Shown here: piece by piece, positions 51,901-59,795 of the stretch
Layout of the letters: every line of letters begins with the position of its first letter
How positions within the stretch are numbered: the stretch's first letter is position 1
Origin: Flavihumibacter soli
GTDB lineage: Bacteria; Bacteroidota; Bacteroidia; Sphingobacteriales; Sphingobacteriaceae
DNA: 64,000 nucleotides
Direction: 5' to 3'
NCBI RefSeq assembly: GCF_010692725.1
Contig: NZ_JAAFZB010000096.1
Span: 496,001 to 560,000, forward strand
The notes under the pieces: generated by a model
Seen by the model: the letters and a program-made list of their open reading frames with translations, nothing else
Told to the model about the DNA's origin: nothing
Databases searched by the model: none
Translations under genes and position numbers: made by a program

Positions 51901-53376
51901 GTCAATTACCTGAAAACGACTTACCAAATAGATGATGCGGTTACAGTAGAGAACAGCGTCATCAGGCTTTCAAACCTGGTATTAAAAGATCCCCGGAACA
52001 ATGACGCAATAGTCAACGGAACGGTGGACATGCGTAATCCAAAAACACCGGATATCCAGGTCACACTGGTGGCAAAGAACTTCCTGGCCCTGAACACAAC
52101 TGCCAGGGACAATCCACTTTATTATGGAATTGCCTATGGCACAGGAGTGTTTCGCTTCAATGGTCCGACAAATAACATGAAGATAAATATCGATGCCAGT
52201 ACGGAAGAAGGTACGGTGTTCAATATACCTTTGAATTCGTCAGAAACTGTCGGAGAAAATGATTTTATAACTTTTGTCGCTAAAGATTCTGCTCTTACAG
52301 TTAAGAAGCCGACATCATTCAACGGGCTTACAATGAACTTTGACCTTCGGGTAGATGAAAAAACGGAAGTGAATATTTTTACGGATCTCGGCAAACTAAC
52401 CGGTCGTGGAGAAGCGGGGCTTGATCTGAGAATCACAAGCCTGGGGGATTTCGAGATGTTCGGTGATTATCTTATATCAGAGGGCAAGTTTGAGTTTACC
52501 GCCCAGGATATTATTAATAAGATCTTTGATATCAGCCAGGGAGGCTCGATTCGCTGGACAGGGAACCCGACCGAAGCGGCAATTAACCTGACCGCTGTAT
52601 ATGGGGTGCGTACCAGCTTGAAGCCCCTGTATGCTGCCGCCGGGCGTTCCGACGCAGTCGATCAGCGTGTATTAGCCGAAGCGGTCATGGATCTGAATGG
52701 CTCGCTATTACATCCTACGATTAAATTCGATATTAATTTTCCGGCAGACACCTACATAAAGGATGAGCTGCAAAGTTATCTCAGTGATGCAGATAACCGG
52801 GAAAAACAGGCGCTTAGCCTCATTGTACGGAGAGGTTTCTCAACGGATGCAGGGGCAAGCCTGGATGATCTGGCAACATCAACGATTATCAGCGCCGGAA
52901 CCGAACTCTTTTTTAATAACCTGAATACGGTAATTACCCAAAGCTTAAACCTGAATTACGTTGACTTTAACATCCGCTCCCTTAACGAAGCCAGTGCTTC
53001 GCTCAGGCTGTTGAATAGCAGGCTTGTCATAACAGGCGGGGTAACGGGCAGGGGAAACCTTCAGGAATACGACCTGATCGGCTCCTCATCTGTAGCCAGG
53101 GATGTCGAAGCTTCATACCTGCTGAACAGAGACGGAAGCCTGGTAATCAGAGCCTCTCAAAAACTGCAAAACCGAAGCTTCTTAAGCGTCGGTTCCATTG
53201 ATGAATATGTGAATGCCGTGGGGCTGGTCTACCGCCAGGAATTCGATAATCTTGACGAATTTCTAAAGCAGCTGATCAGCAGAAACCGCCGGGAAGAGCG
53301 CAAGAAAAAAGAAGCTCCAAAGACCACGAAACCACAGGCCGTAGCACCTAAAGAACCTGAAACGGAAGAAGAGTAG
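48907..53376 (+). CDS. TamB-like translocation and assembly module protein
   Basis: The 1489-aa protein has an N-terminal inner-membrane anchor (about residues 14-35), then a long beta-rich body, and a C-terminal DUF490/TamB region. It contains the segment FEMFGDYLISEGKFEFTAQ and ends in a Lys/Pro/Glu-rich tail. TamB-family proteins are thought to span the periplasm and move lipids, or to help outer-membrane protein assembly. The frame opens with TTG at 48907; no ATG lies near. Only 22 bp separate it from the divergent TTG start of tsaD, so the two share a very small regulatory gap. No TamA/Omp85 gene adjoins it. Confidence 0.9.
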   Translation: MSVDLKHKTIKKLLKITLWVLATVILLFAALIFSLQFKPVQTYVAKKVAKYLSGELKTRVEVESLYIKPFKSLVLEGLYIEDQEKDTLLFSPKFTVDIDTFSLKVRKLSINTARMDNGKFYLKQYKDSTTNLEFIINYFDTGTTTPKKKPRKPYDITFGKLVLNNIAFKYRNFNNNSVIKGINFNDIDLRNLNANIIGLDTKKHLVAAEFNNVSFREKSGFYLKNLSTKATIDSNQMEFKNLLLETANTRLSDYLLFKYDSLKHFKKFVSKVYLKAHLSNSRIYAPDIAYFSPLLKNAKIDLRADGDVSGYVNDLKARQFSVRAGKATYLKGNFNIKGLPKIKETLLDLDFTQVATNKKDIDFIIAQATGKSKVLTPVILKKFGNINFKGRFTGFTNNFIAYGEFKTALGRLASDMQMKIPVKGTPTYSGLVKAYDFNLGELLNQSTLGRTTLTANVTGKGFNVKQLNEQIKGDITYFDFKGYRYSNIKVNGSFINNFFDGRINVNDRNIKLDFDGGVNLNPKLPVFNFRAVLRSANLHKLKLLKDTIQVDAEFNTNFTGNNLDNIQGNFNIQSIRLTNSEHSFVVDSVALSAVGIGKNRELKINSDILNASIKGEYDLNTLPSYFKSVAKTYIPSLAISYVKPKPQNFQFSLDLKYFEPISLLFFPQIKIPEGASMTGLFNSVENVANLNGFAKLITYNNIKINNFILDQTTTPKALSVFITSDRIDITDSLYIQNINIANILKNDSLSLNIKLSDKSAVNQLDLNGLVEFRTVADSAAMLSLLPSDVIINREVWRIQEKVRLGFDKGKVIVKDFELFRDNQLLTVNGVISKDPADELLVGFNKFKLTTFNPVTKPLGINLRGELNGSAKLSVLGKSPSVEAALTIDTLNFNNIPIGDLHLAANLDNTTRLINVEMDIINQNQKTLDIVGTYNANSDNESLDMDVRMKDNEVVIFQPFLRKLVSNLKGRVSADLKITGQLTNPRINGDLKLSNAGLTVNYLKTTYQIDDAVTVENSVIRLSNLVLKDPRNNDAIVNGTVDMRNPKTPDIQVTLVAKNFLALNTTARDNPLYYGIAYGTGVFRFNGPTNNMKINIDASTEEGTVFNIPLNSSETVGENDFITFVAKDSALTVKKPTSFNGLTMNFDLRVDEKTEVNIFTDLGKLTGRGEAGLDLRITSLGDFEMFGDYLISEGKFEFTAQDIINKIFDISQGGSIRWTGNPTEAAINLTAVYGVRTSLKPLYAAAGRSDAVDQRVLAEAVMDLNGSLLHPTIKFDINFPADTYIKDELQSYLSDADNREKQALSLIVRRGFSTDAGASLDDLATSTIISAGTELFFNNLNTVITQSLNLNYVDFNIRSLNEASASLRLLNSRLVITGGVTGRGNLQEYDLIGSSSVARDVEASYLLNRDGSLVIRASQKLQNRSFLSVGSIDEYVNAVGLVYRQEFDNLDEFLKQLISRNRREERKKKEAPKTTKPQAVAPKEPETEEE

Positions 53377-53378
53377 GC

Positions 53379-54584
53379 TTAAATGTTTTTCATGATGGTA
53401 TGCCCCATCTTATCGCGTTTGGCTTTCAAATAGAGCTCGTTATGATGGTTAGATTCAATTTCGATAGGTACATTACCAACAACCTCAAGACCGTATCCAA
53501 TTAAGCCTGCCCTTTTTGTCGGATTATTAGACATTAACTTCATCTTTGTTACACCGAGACTTCTCAACATCTGGGCACCTATTCCGTAGTCCCGCTGATC
53601 CATTTTAAATCCCAGTTCGAGATTTGCATCAACAGTATCCAAACCGTTTTCCTGCAGGTTGTAAGCATGCAGTTTATTTATCAGACCGATACCTCTACCC
53701 TCCTGGTTCATATAAATAACTATTCCCTTGCCAGCCTCTTCGATCATTTGCATTGCCTTATGCAGTTGCGGTCCACAGTCGCAACGGCAGGAACCAAAGA
53801 TATCCCCGGTTATGCATGAACTATGTACTCTAACCAGCACCGGCTCGTCGGGCTCCCAGCTTCCTTTTACTAATGCCAGGTGATGTTCACCGGTATTGAT
53901 CTGGGTGTAAGCTACCATTTCAAAATCGCCGTAGTCAGTCGGCAGCTTTACAGAGACTTCCTTTTTGATAAGCGATTCTTTACACAACCTGTAGGAAATA
54001 AGGTCCTGTATTGAAATAAGCTTCATATCAAACTGCTTGGCAATAATTTCAAGATCAGGTAAGCGAGCCATTTCGCCGTCCTCGTTCATGATCTCTACAA
54101 TCACTCCCGCAGGTTCTAACCCGGCCAGTCTGGCGAGATCCACTGCAGCTTCTGTATGACCTGCCCTTCGCAAAACACCGCCTTTTTTAGCGCGCAACGG
54201 AAAAATATGTCCGGGGCGTCCAAGATCTTCGGCTTTGGTTTCAGGATTTGTCAGTGCCAACATTGTTTTAGAGCGGTCGGAAGCAGAAATACCTGTTGTG
54301 CAACCATGACCTATCAGATCAACTGAAACTGTAAAATTCGTTTCGTGGGTAGCTGTATTATTACCTACCATCAGCTCGAGTCTCAGCTCATCACAACGCT
54401 CTTCTGTTAGAGGTGCGCAGATCAGTCCCCGGCCATGACGGGCCATAAAATTTATAACTTCCGGAGTCGCATTTTCTGCAGCAGTTAAAAAGTCGCCCTC
54501 ATTCTCTCTATCTTCATCATCTACTACTATTATTATTTTGCCAGCTTTTATATCTGCAATGGCTTCTTCTATGGTATTAAACAT
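53379..54584 (-). CDS. ribBA: Bifunctional DHBP synthase/GTP cyclohydrolase II
   Basis: The protein makes both precursors of riboflavin. Residues of about 1-200 are RibB ([54 protein letters not shown]). Residues of about 205-401 are RibA, with the zinc cysteines in [15 protein letters not shown] and the GTP-binding [18 protein letters not shown] motif. The 401-aa length is that of a complete fusion enzyme. It converges with the TamB gene with only 2 bp between stops. A 187-bp leader lies upstream; I looked for FMN riboswitch core motifs there and did not see them. Confidence 0.97.
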   Translation of the reverse strand: MFNTIEEAIADIKAGKIIIVVDDEDRENEGDFLTAAENATPEVINFMARHGRGLICAPLTEERCDELRLELMVGNNTATHETNFTVSVDLIGHGCTTGISASDRSKTMLALTNPETKAEDLGRPGHIFPLRAKKGGVLRRAGHTEAAVDLARLAGLEPAGVIVEIMNEDGEMARLPDLEIIAKQFDMKLISIQDLISYRLCKESLIKKEVSVKLPTDYGDFEMVAYTQINTGEHHLALVKGSWEPDEPVLVRVHSSCITGDIFGSCRCDCGPQLHKAMQMIEEAGKGIVIYMNQEGRGIGLINKLHAYNLQENGLDTVDANLELGFKMDQRDYGIGAQMLRSLGVTKMKLMSNNPTKRAGLIGYGLEVVGNVPIEIESNHHNELYLKAKRDKMGHTIMKNI

Positions 54585-54689
54585 ATTCAGGAAATTCTAT
54601 TTGAAACCGTATGACGGTTAATTAATGCTGTTTCGACGGGATTAAAACGCTCAGAAGAGATTGTTTTTACGAAATCAATAACAGGTTCA

Positions 54690-54697
54690 CAAATCTA
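54690..54697 (-). promoter_or_regulatory. Candidate -7 promoter box of ribBA
   Basis: On the minus strand TAGATTTG fits TAnnTTTG and would give a leader of about 100 bases before the ribBA ATG at 54584. No properly spaced -33 TTG is evident. Confidence 0.3.
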
Positions 54698-54771
54698 AGT
54701 ATTTTGTTTGGTACTGCGTTTTAACATCGTTAAACATTCAAGTCAGGTGCAATAAACCAATGCTATCAGGC

Positions 54772-56220
54772 CTAAGCCTCTTCACCGTACTTAAATCTGG
54801 CGGGGAACAGCTTTTTTAACCACATTTTATAAAAATCAGCATCAAACAATACTGAATCGACAGTAGCTTTATAGGTAAGAAAGATGCCGAGGGGCGTAAA
54901 AGCAATAATTGACATCCACATGCCAAGCATTGGATCGACAGTACCTTCTTTAACTGATTTTTCGCCAACGGTTGAAACTATATGATATAAGAGGAAAAAT
55001 AAAACCGACATGACAACCGGTAAACCGAGTCCACCACGCCTGATAATTGCTCCCAGCGGGGCGCCTATAAAGAACAAGAGCAAACAAGAAGCCGACAACG
55101 TATACTTCTTATAATATTCCACAAGGAATCCGCGTACGCGGCTATCAGCCTCGCTGTTAAAGGCTTCCTTTTGGTTTAATACTTCTTTTAATGAATTGAT
55201 CTGGCTTCTTGCGTTTTGTATAGCAGACATGCGATTATACGGTGCAAACATTTCTAAAACATCATTATAAGGCTTCAGAGGAGGCAGACTTTTAATGTTG
55301 GTTTTATTTGTGTTGACGACCGGTGGTGGATTATAATATCCTCTGATATTACTATATACAGTCTTCCTGTTACTATCAATCTTGACCTTAAAGGAGTCGC
55401 GATATACACCCAGCTGTCGCAGGTTCAACATCGCGAAGTTGGACTTGAACAAATTCTCATCCGTACGCTGCAGTTTAAATCCCGAGAGGTCAAACTTCTG
55501 TTCAGTCTCCTTGAATTTAGTACGTGTTAACTGCTCTCTTGGATTATAAGTTGTTGCGTCGCCCTGGCTCTCTTCATACCGCCTACCATCCTTTAACTTC
55601 AAGACAAGTGTCTGATCATCTTCAGTTCGATACATACGGCCTTCTTTAGCAACCAAAATACTGGCGTTGCCACTGTTTGAGGTGTGGTCGTAAATAACAA
55701 TGTCATGAAGTGTCTGTCCGTCATCTCCCTTTTTCTTTACACGAATTGAATAGCCGGTGATACTGTTGTTAAATATACCCTCATCGATAAGGAAAGACGC
55801 TTTTTGATTCCTTACGTCATAGATAAGCGATCCGTATTTGAGGTTAGCTACAGGCAGCATATAATCGGAGAAAAAGAATGCAGCCACACTGATCATACCT
55901 ATTACAACCACCAGCGGCATCATCGCCCGTTGCAAGGAAATACCGGCAGATTTAAGCGCGACTAATTCATAGTTCTCACCTAAACTGCCAAAGGTCATGA
56001 TGGAAGAAAGAAGGATAGCGAGCGGCAGGGCCATAGCTACGTTAGTAGCAGACGAGTAGAGCAATAACTCGAGAATAACGTACCATTCAAAGCCTTTGCC
56101 AATGAGATCATCGATGTATTTAAATAAAAATAACATCAACAAAATAAACATGACTATGAAAAAGGTTACGATGAAAGGCCGAAAGAACGCCTTAAGCACT
56201 AAGAGGTAAACTTTTTTCAC
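54772..56220 (-). CDS. LptF/LptG family permease
   Basis: LptF/G permeases, with the ATPase LptB, extract lipopolysaccharide from the inner membrane for transport to the cell surface. The 482-aa protein has three N-terminal helices (about residues 10-120), including the LYSSATNVAMALPLAILLSSIMTFGSLGENYELVALKSAG segment (quoted in parts). A large periplasmic beta-jellyroll region (about 125-375) and three C-terminal helices with PLGAIIRRGGLGLPV follow. The periplasmic part is longer than in E. coli, as is common in Bacteroidota. It is followed upstream by a START-like protein gene 26 bp away. Confidence 0.93.
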   Translation of the reverse strand: MKKVYLLVLKAFFRPFIVTFFIVMFILLMLFLFKYIDDLIGKGFEWYVILELLLYSSATNVAMALPLAILLSSIMTFGSLGENYELVALKSAGISLQRAMMPLVVVIGMISVAAFFFSDYMLPVANLKYGSLIYDVRNQKASFLIDEGIFNNSITGYSIRVKKKGDDGQTLHDIVIYDHTSNSGNASILVAKEGRMYRTEDDQTLVLKLKDGRRYEESQGDATTYNPREQLTRTKFKETEQKFDLSGFKLQRTDENLFKSNFAMLNLRQLGVYRDSFKVKIDSNRKTVYSNIRGYYNPPPVVNTNKTNIKSLPPLKPYNDVLEMFAPYNRMSAIQNARSQINSLKEVLNQKEAFNSEADSRVRGFLVEYYKKYTLSASCLLLFFIGAPLGAIIRRGGLGLPVVMSVLFFLLYHIVSTVGEKSVKEGTVDPMLGMWMSIIAFTPLGIFLTYKATVDSVLFDADFYKMWLKKLFPARFKYGEEA

Positions 56221-56245
56221 AGTACAAAAATAGGGAAATTAAACC

Positions 56246-56626
56246 CTATGCACCCAGTACACTGATTAAATATTGAATTTGATTATCCCAGATAAGCCGG
56301 CGGTCATGTAGGGTATCTTCGGTAGCAAAATCGGTAATTGAAAGAGCAACGTCGTTTGTTAATTCGTCCTGAAGAATTTCCATTTCAAAATAACAGTGCG
56401 GCTCATCATCCAGCCACTTGAATTTTACAAGTTTGTTTTCCTTGATAGAAAGAAGTTTAGCCTTTTGTTGCTCATCATCCCATGTGAAAGTATAAATCTG
56501 ATCCCGATATGATACGTCATCAGCAAACCATTGCGCCAGGCCATTGGGTTCGTTGAGGAACGAAAACAATATTTTGGGAGACGAATTGACTTCGTACTCT
56601 AAATTAAACTTCTTCTTTTCTACCAT
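56246..56626 (-). CDS. START-like domain (SRPBCC/AHSA1-type) protein
   Basis: ATG 56626 (MVEKKKFNLEYEVNSSPKIL) gives 126 aa; an ATG at 56641 adds five residues. The pattern of a long beta-sheet wrapped round a C-terminal helix with FLNEPNGLAQWFADDV and FTWDDEQQKAKLLS fits the Aha1/START-like family annotated in Bacteroidota. Ligand and function are unknown. It is likely co-transcribed with the LptF/G permease gene 26 bp downstream. Confidence 0.88.
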   Translation of the reverse strand: MVEKKKFNLEYEVNSSPKILFSFLNEPNGLAQWFADDVSYRDQIYTFTWDDEQQKAKLLSIKENKLVKFKWLDDEPHCYFEMEILQDELTNDVALSITDFATEDTLHDRRLIWDNQIQYLISVLGA

Positions 56627-56730
56627 TATGGATGATTTCATTTTCTTTGGACGGCAAATTTTTCACATTTGTTTCTAAAGAAAAGTAATTTCCGCTATAT
56701 TTGCAACTCTCATTAAAAAAGCCAGTATTT

Positions 56731-56804
56731 GGCGGGGTAGCTCAGATGGTTAGAGCGCAGGATTCATAACCCTGAGGTCGGCAGTTCGATCCTGCTCCCC
56801 GCTA
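56731..56804 (+). tRNA. tRNA-Met (anticodon CAT)
   Basis: The 74-base sequence folds as a cloverleaf. The acceptor GGCGGGG pairs with CCCCGCT, with a G-T pair at the end. The D-arm is GCTCAGATGGTTAGAGC, the anticodon loop is TTCATAA with CAT, and the T-arm contains GTTCGATC. An A-C mismatch sits at the top of the anticodon stem. CCA is not encoded. It lacks the initiator features, so it is an elongator methionine tRNA or, less likely, the tRNA-Ile that has its CAT modified by TilS. Confidence 0.95.
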
Positions 56805-56808
56805 CTTA

Positions 56809-56832
56809 AAGCCCCTTACAGGGGCTTTTTTT
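56809..56832 (+). terminator. Intrinsic terminator of the tRNA gene
   Basis: AAGCCCC pairs with GGGGCTT around TTACA and is followed by seven T, directly after the tRNA. Confidence 0.9.
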
Positions 56833-56938
56833 ATTTATGATGAATTTAACATTTTTCGGAAGCAATACTAGTGAGGCTAAAACTATATTTTGGCTGATGG
56901 CTTTTATGTTTTTAGATTAGAGAACTAGAATAAAAATT

Positions 56939-57607
56939 ATGGAAAATAAAGACGGCCTAACACCCGTGTTTTTTTGCGTTCCCGATATTACAGGCTTTAC
57001 TAAGTTTATAGCTACCTCGGACATAAATTTTACGAGGGAGGTAATTCCTGCGCTATTGCGCAAATTGATTGAAGCGAACATTTTAAAAATGAGTGTTGCA
57101 GAAATAGAAGGGGATGCTATTTTTTTCTATAAGGCCGGAAGACTGCCGGGAGTAAACCGTGTAGCCGAACAGTGTAAACATCTCTATAAAACCTTTTCAG
57201 ACTTTCTGGCTAAGTTAAAAATCGACGATCCAGAAAACTACGATAAATATCTTGCGGAGAATCAGCTTGGCCTGAAGATCGTTATCCATCATGGTCACAC
57301 CAGTCTGGCAAACATAAAGGGTCGTACGAAGCTATTGGGTGAGGACGTAATCATAGCTCACAAATTATTAAAAAACGGTATTCCCGAATTAAACTACTTA
57401 CTCCTGACCGAAAGATACCTCGGTAAAATCAGGAACAAAAAGAAACTTGAGCGGTGGTTCCATTGGGAAGAGCTCCATTCAGGAAGAGAGGTTTATGATT
57501 ACATTGGCGCTGTTCCCTACAAATACATAACGCTGGAGGAAATGCCATTCATGGAGGATGTCGACCTGGTACCAAGTCTGAAGCTTAGTAAGAAAATATC
57601 ATTATAA
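56939..57607 (+). CDS. DUF2652 protein with class III nucleotidyl-cyclase-like fold
   Basis: The 222-aa cytoplasmic protein has the two metal-binding aspartates of class III adenylate/guanylate cyclases: D16 in VPDITGFTKF and D59 in EIEGDAIFFYK, 43 residues apart as in true cyclases. The later LLGEDVIIAHKLLKNG resembles the LG-x-x-VN-x-A-x-R-L motif, but the usual transition-state Asn and Arg read as Ile and Lys. It may therefore have altered or no cyclase activity. It is convergent with an HD/PycTM-like membrane protein, the stop regions overlapping by 23 bp. The DUF2652 label is from memory of the family. Confidence 0.85.
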   Translation: MENKDGLTPVFFCVPDITGFTKFIATSDINFTREVIPALLRKLIEANILKMSVAEIEGDAIFFYKAGRLPGVNRVAEQCKHLYKTFSDFLAKLKIDDPENYDKYLAENQLGLKIVIHHGHTSLANIKGRTKLLGEDVIIAHKLLKNGIPELNYLLLTERYLGKIRNKKKLERWFHWEELHSGREVYDYIGAVPYKYITLEEMPFMEDVDLVPSLKLSKKISL

Positions 57608-58766
57608 TAATAAATCCGATGGCACAAGCAATCATGCCGAACATGAAGATATTATAAGACCAGGTAAGAAACCGGTATTTTTTTACTAATACACTTCCCA
57701 GGTGATAAATATCGACTGACATGTTATCATAAAGCTCCTCCTTTTGCGCTTTAAGCAATTTAATCTGATCAACAAATTCACGTATCTGTAGCTGGGCAAA
57801 ATTCCCGAAGAATAAGATACTGCTGTCCTTCTTACTCAACTCGTATTTATCTTTGGATGTTACATTGGGCCTTGCAGATAAGATTGCGAAAACTACTGCC
57901 AGCAGGCTGGTAAGTAATAAAAACGCCATAGGAAAGACAAAGCGAATACTGCCAACTTCGTCACCTGTCGAAAACGTAAAGCCAGTACCAAAAAGTGTGA
58001 TCACCAGCGAGATGATGATCGTGTTGATACTGATCATAATGTTCGCTTTATTATCTGCAATGGATGTTAAATTTATATGGTAATCATATACGGAGCGATA
58101 CAGGGTTTCAATACCCCGGCCCTCCTTCTTAGGCTTTTCATTTGGAAGTTCAGCCTTCTTTTCTTTATCCATCAGCTTCGCAATCTTCTGATGTTGCTTC
58201 CGAATATTTACCTCGCGCTGTTCATTATATTTCGCTATAGCTTCCTCCGTTTTGAAAGTCGTCTTGATCAGGAACTGTAACTGCACTTGCGCCCATTCCA
58301 TTTCAGTATATTTTTTTTGCAGTATGCGCTCCCACTCAATCCTTAAAAGGTCCGCCCGGTGATTGAAGTTATCAGCTCCCACGTTAATATAATCCGCATC
58401 CTGAATAATTTCCTGTAAAGAGCCGTCAGCCTTTGCCCCGTGTTTGGTAGCGAGAATAAGCGATTCTATCTCTGCAATGTCATCATCAGAATAATTACCC
58501 TGGAGATAGGACTTCATAATTCCGACACTCGCCTGCTCGTGATCATTATAAGTTTCAACATAGCCGGTATCATGAAACCAGGCAGCGAGCATTAAAATTT
58601 CGTAATCGCGGCTGGTGAGGTTGTAAGTACTGGAGAGCTTTTTACATGCTTTAACAGTCTCAAAAGTATGAGTGTAGTTATGATAAACATAGTCGGCCGA
58701 GAGTTTCTCCTTAAATAAATTAAATACATATTCCGAAACGTCTTTTACCACAGGATTACTTTTCAT
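57585..58766 (-). CDS. HD-domain protein with C-terminal PycTM-like (DUF5706) membrane domain
   Basis: Residues of about 20-150 are an HD phosphohydrolase domain: YHNYTHTFETVKACKKL, the HD pair in AAWFHDTGYVETYNDHEQA, and the distal aspartate in IIQDADYINVG. After a charged linker (about 170-220), residues of about 225-393 have the PycTM-effector pattern: YDYHINLTSIADNKANIMISINTIIISL with a first helix, a second helix near 275-295, the RPNVTSKDKYEL loop, and a final helix near 370-392. PycTM domains are the membrane effectors of Pycsar anti-phage systems that respond to cCMP or cUMP. Here the domain is joined to an HD hydrolase and convergent with a cyclase-like gene. Wide conservation in this phylum would argue for a housekeeping nucleotide signal role. 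Confidence 0.88.
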   Translation of the reverse strand: MKSNPVVKDVSEYVFNLFKEKLSADYVYHNYTHTFETVKACKKLSSTYNLTSRDYEILMLAAWFHDTGYVETYNDHEQASVGIMKSYLQGNYSDDDIAEIESLILATKHGAKADGSLQEIIQDADYINVGADNFNHRADLLRIEWERILQKKYTEMEWAQVQLQFLIKTTFKTEEAIAKYNEQREVNIRKQHQKIAKLMDKEKKAELPNEKPKKEGRGIETLYRSVYDYHINLTSIADNKANIMISINTIIISLVITLFGTGFTFSTGDEVGSIRFVFPMAFLLLTSLLAVVFAILSARPNVTSKDKYELSKKDSSILFFGNFAQLQIREFVDQIKLLKAQKEELYDNMSVDIYHLGSVLVKKYRFLTWSYNIFMFGMIACAIGFIIIMIFSY

Positions 58767-58883
58767 ATTCTTTCGTAAATTATCAGCTAATTATTAAAAA
58801 CTGTGCCAGCTTGCTTCCGACGAGCTTGCTTCAATTGTATAATCTGGTATGATTATGGTAAACATCCTTAAAAAAACTAACCC

Positions 58884-59795
58884 ATGGCAAAACTTTTCCT
58901 GATCTTGCTTGCAGCTGTCGTAATTTCCTGCAATAACCCTCTTAAAAATAAGAATAATAGTGATGAAAATACTCAGACAGTTAACAAGGTTATTGAGCCC
59001 GAAAATTTGAAACTATTTGAAGTCCCTGCCGAACTCAGGGAGATCTCCGGAATTAGTTTTTTAGATAACGATATCGTTCTTGCTATCCAGGACGAAAAGG
59101 GAATATTGTATCAATATGATATCAAAAACGAGAAGATTCTCCACGAGTTCGAATTTGGAGAACCAGATGATTATGAAGATGTTGTTCGTGTTGATAAAGA
59201 TGTTTATATTGTTATGAGCAATGGTACTATTATCCAGGTCAAGAATTTCCTGTCTGAAAAACCGCAGGTAACTAAGTTTAAAACTGCGCTAACCAAGGAT
59301 AATGACATTGAGGGTTTAGGCTACGAACCGCAAAAGAAACGACTTCTTCTGGCTGCTAAGGCTGATGGCATGGATAAGGATGAGAATACAAAAGAGATTT
59401 ATGGATTCAGCCTTGCAACCATGACGTTGGACAGTACCCCTGCTTACTCAATCCGACTTAATGAGATAGAATCATATTTTAAAGGAGATGCACTGGAAGA
59501 AAGTTCGAAGAAATTTTTAAAAGCCCTGGGAAACCGGAATATCAATAAAGTATTCAGGCCATCAGCTGTTACGGTAGAGCCAAAAACCAATAAGATACTA
59601 GTCCTCTCGTCTATCAATAACCTGATCGCCGTTTTAACGCCGGACGGTAAAATATCTGAAATCATTCAGTTTGAAGGCAAGGATTATAAGCAACCGGAAG
59701 GATTAGCGTTTTCCGATAACGGAAGTTTATTTGTCTCCAATGAAGCAGGAAAAAATGGCAAGGGGAATATCATTGAATTAAAGTATGCGAATTAG
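58884..59795 (+). CDS. SdiA-regulated-type lipoprotein
   Basis: The 303-aa protein has a signal peptide with lipobox VISC and lipidated Cys16, then an Asn-rich linker. A beta-propeller region of the SdiA-regulated/YjiK type follows (LREISGISFLDNDIVLAIQDEKGILYQYD near residue 50 and FRPSAVTVEPKTNKILVLSS near 230, ending KQPEGLAFSDNGSLFVSNEAGKNG). The biochemical role of this family is unclear. It overlaps the start of the next gene by 11 bp, so the pair is translationally coupled and may act together at the outer membrane. Confidence 0.9.
   Translation: MAKLFLILLAAVVISCNNPLKNKNNSDENTQTVNKVIEPENLKLFEVPAELREISGISFLDNDIVLAIQDEKGILYQYDIKNEKILHEFEFGEPDDYEDVVRVDKDVYIVMSNGTIIQVKNFLSEKPQVTKFKTALTKDNDIEGLGYEPQKKRLLLAAKADGMDKDENTKEIYGFSLATMTLDSTPAYSIRLNEIESYFKGDALEESSKKFLKALGNRNINKVFRPSAVTVEPKTNKILVLSSINNLIAVLTPDGKISEIIQFEGKDYKQPEGLAFSDNGSLFVSNEAGKNGKGNIIELKYAN

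Noticed and set aside
54585-54771. FMN riboswitch in the ribBA leader
   Set aside because: The 187-bp leader lacks the conserved GGGGC..GGGTGAAATTCC-type core and its paired helices.
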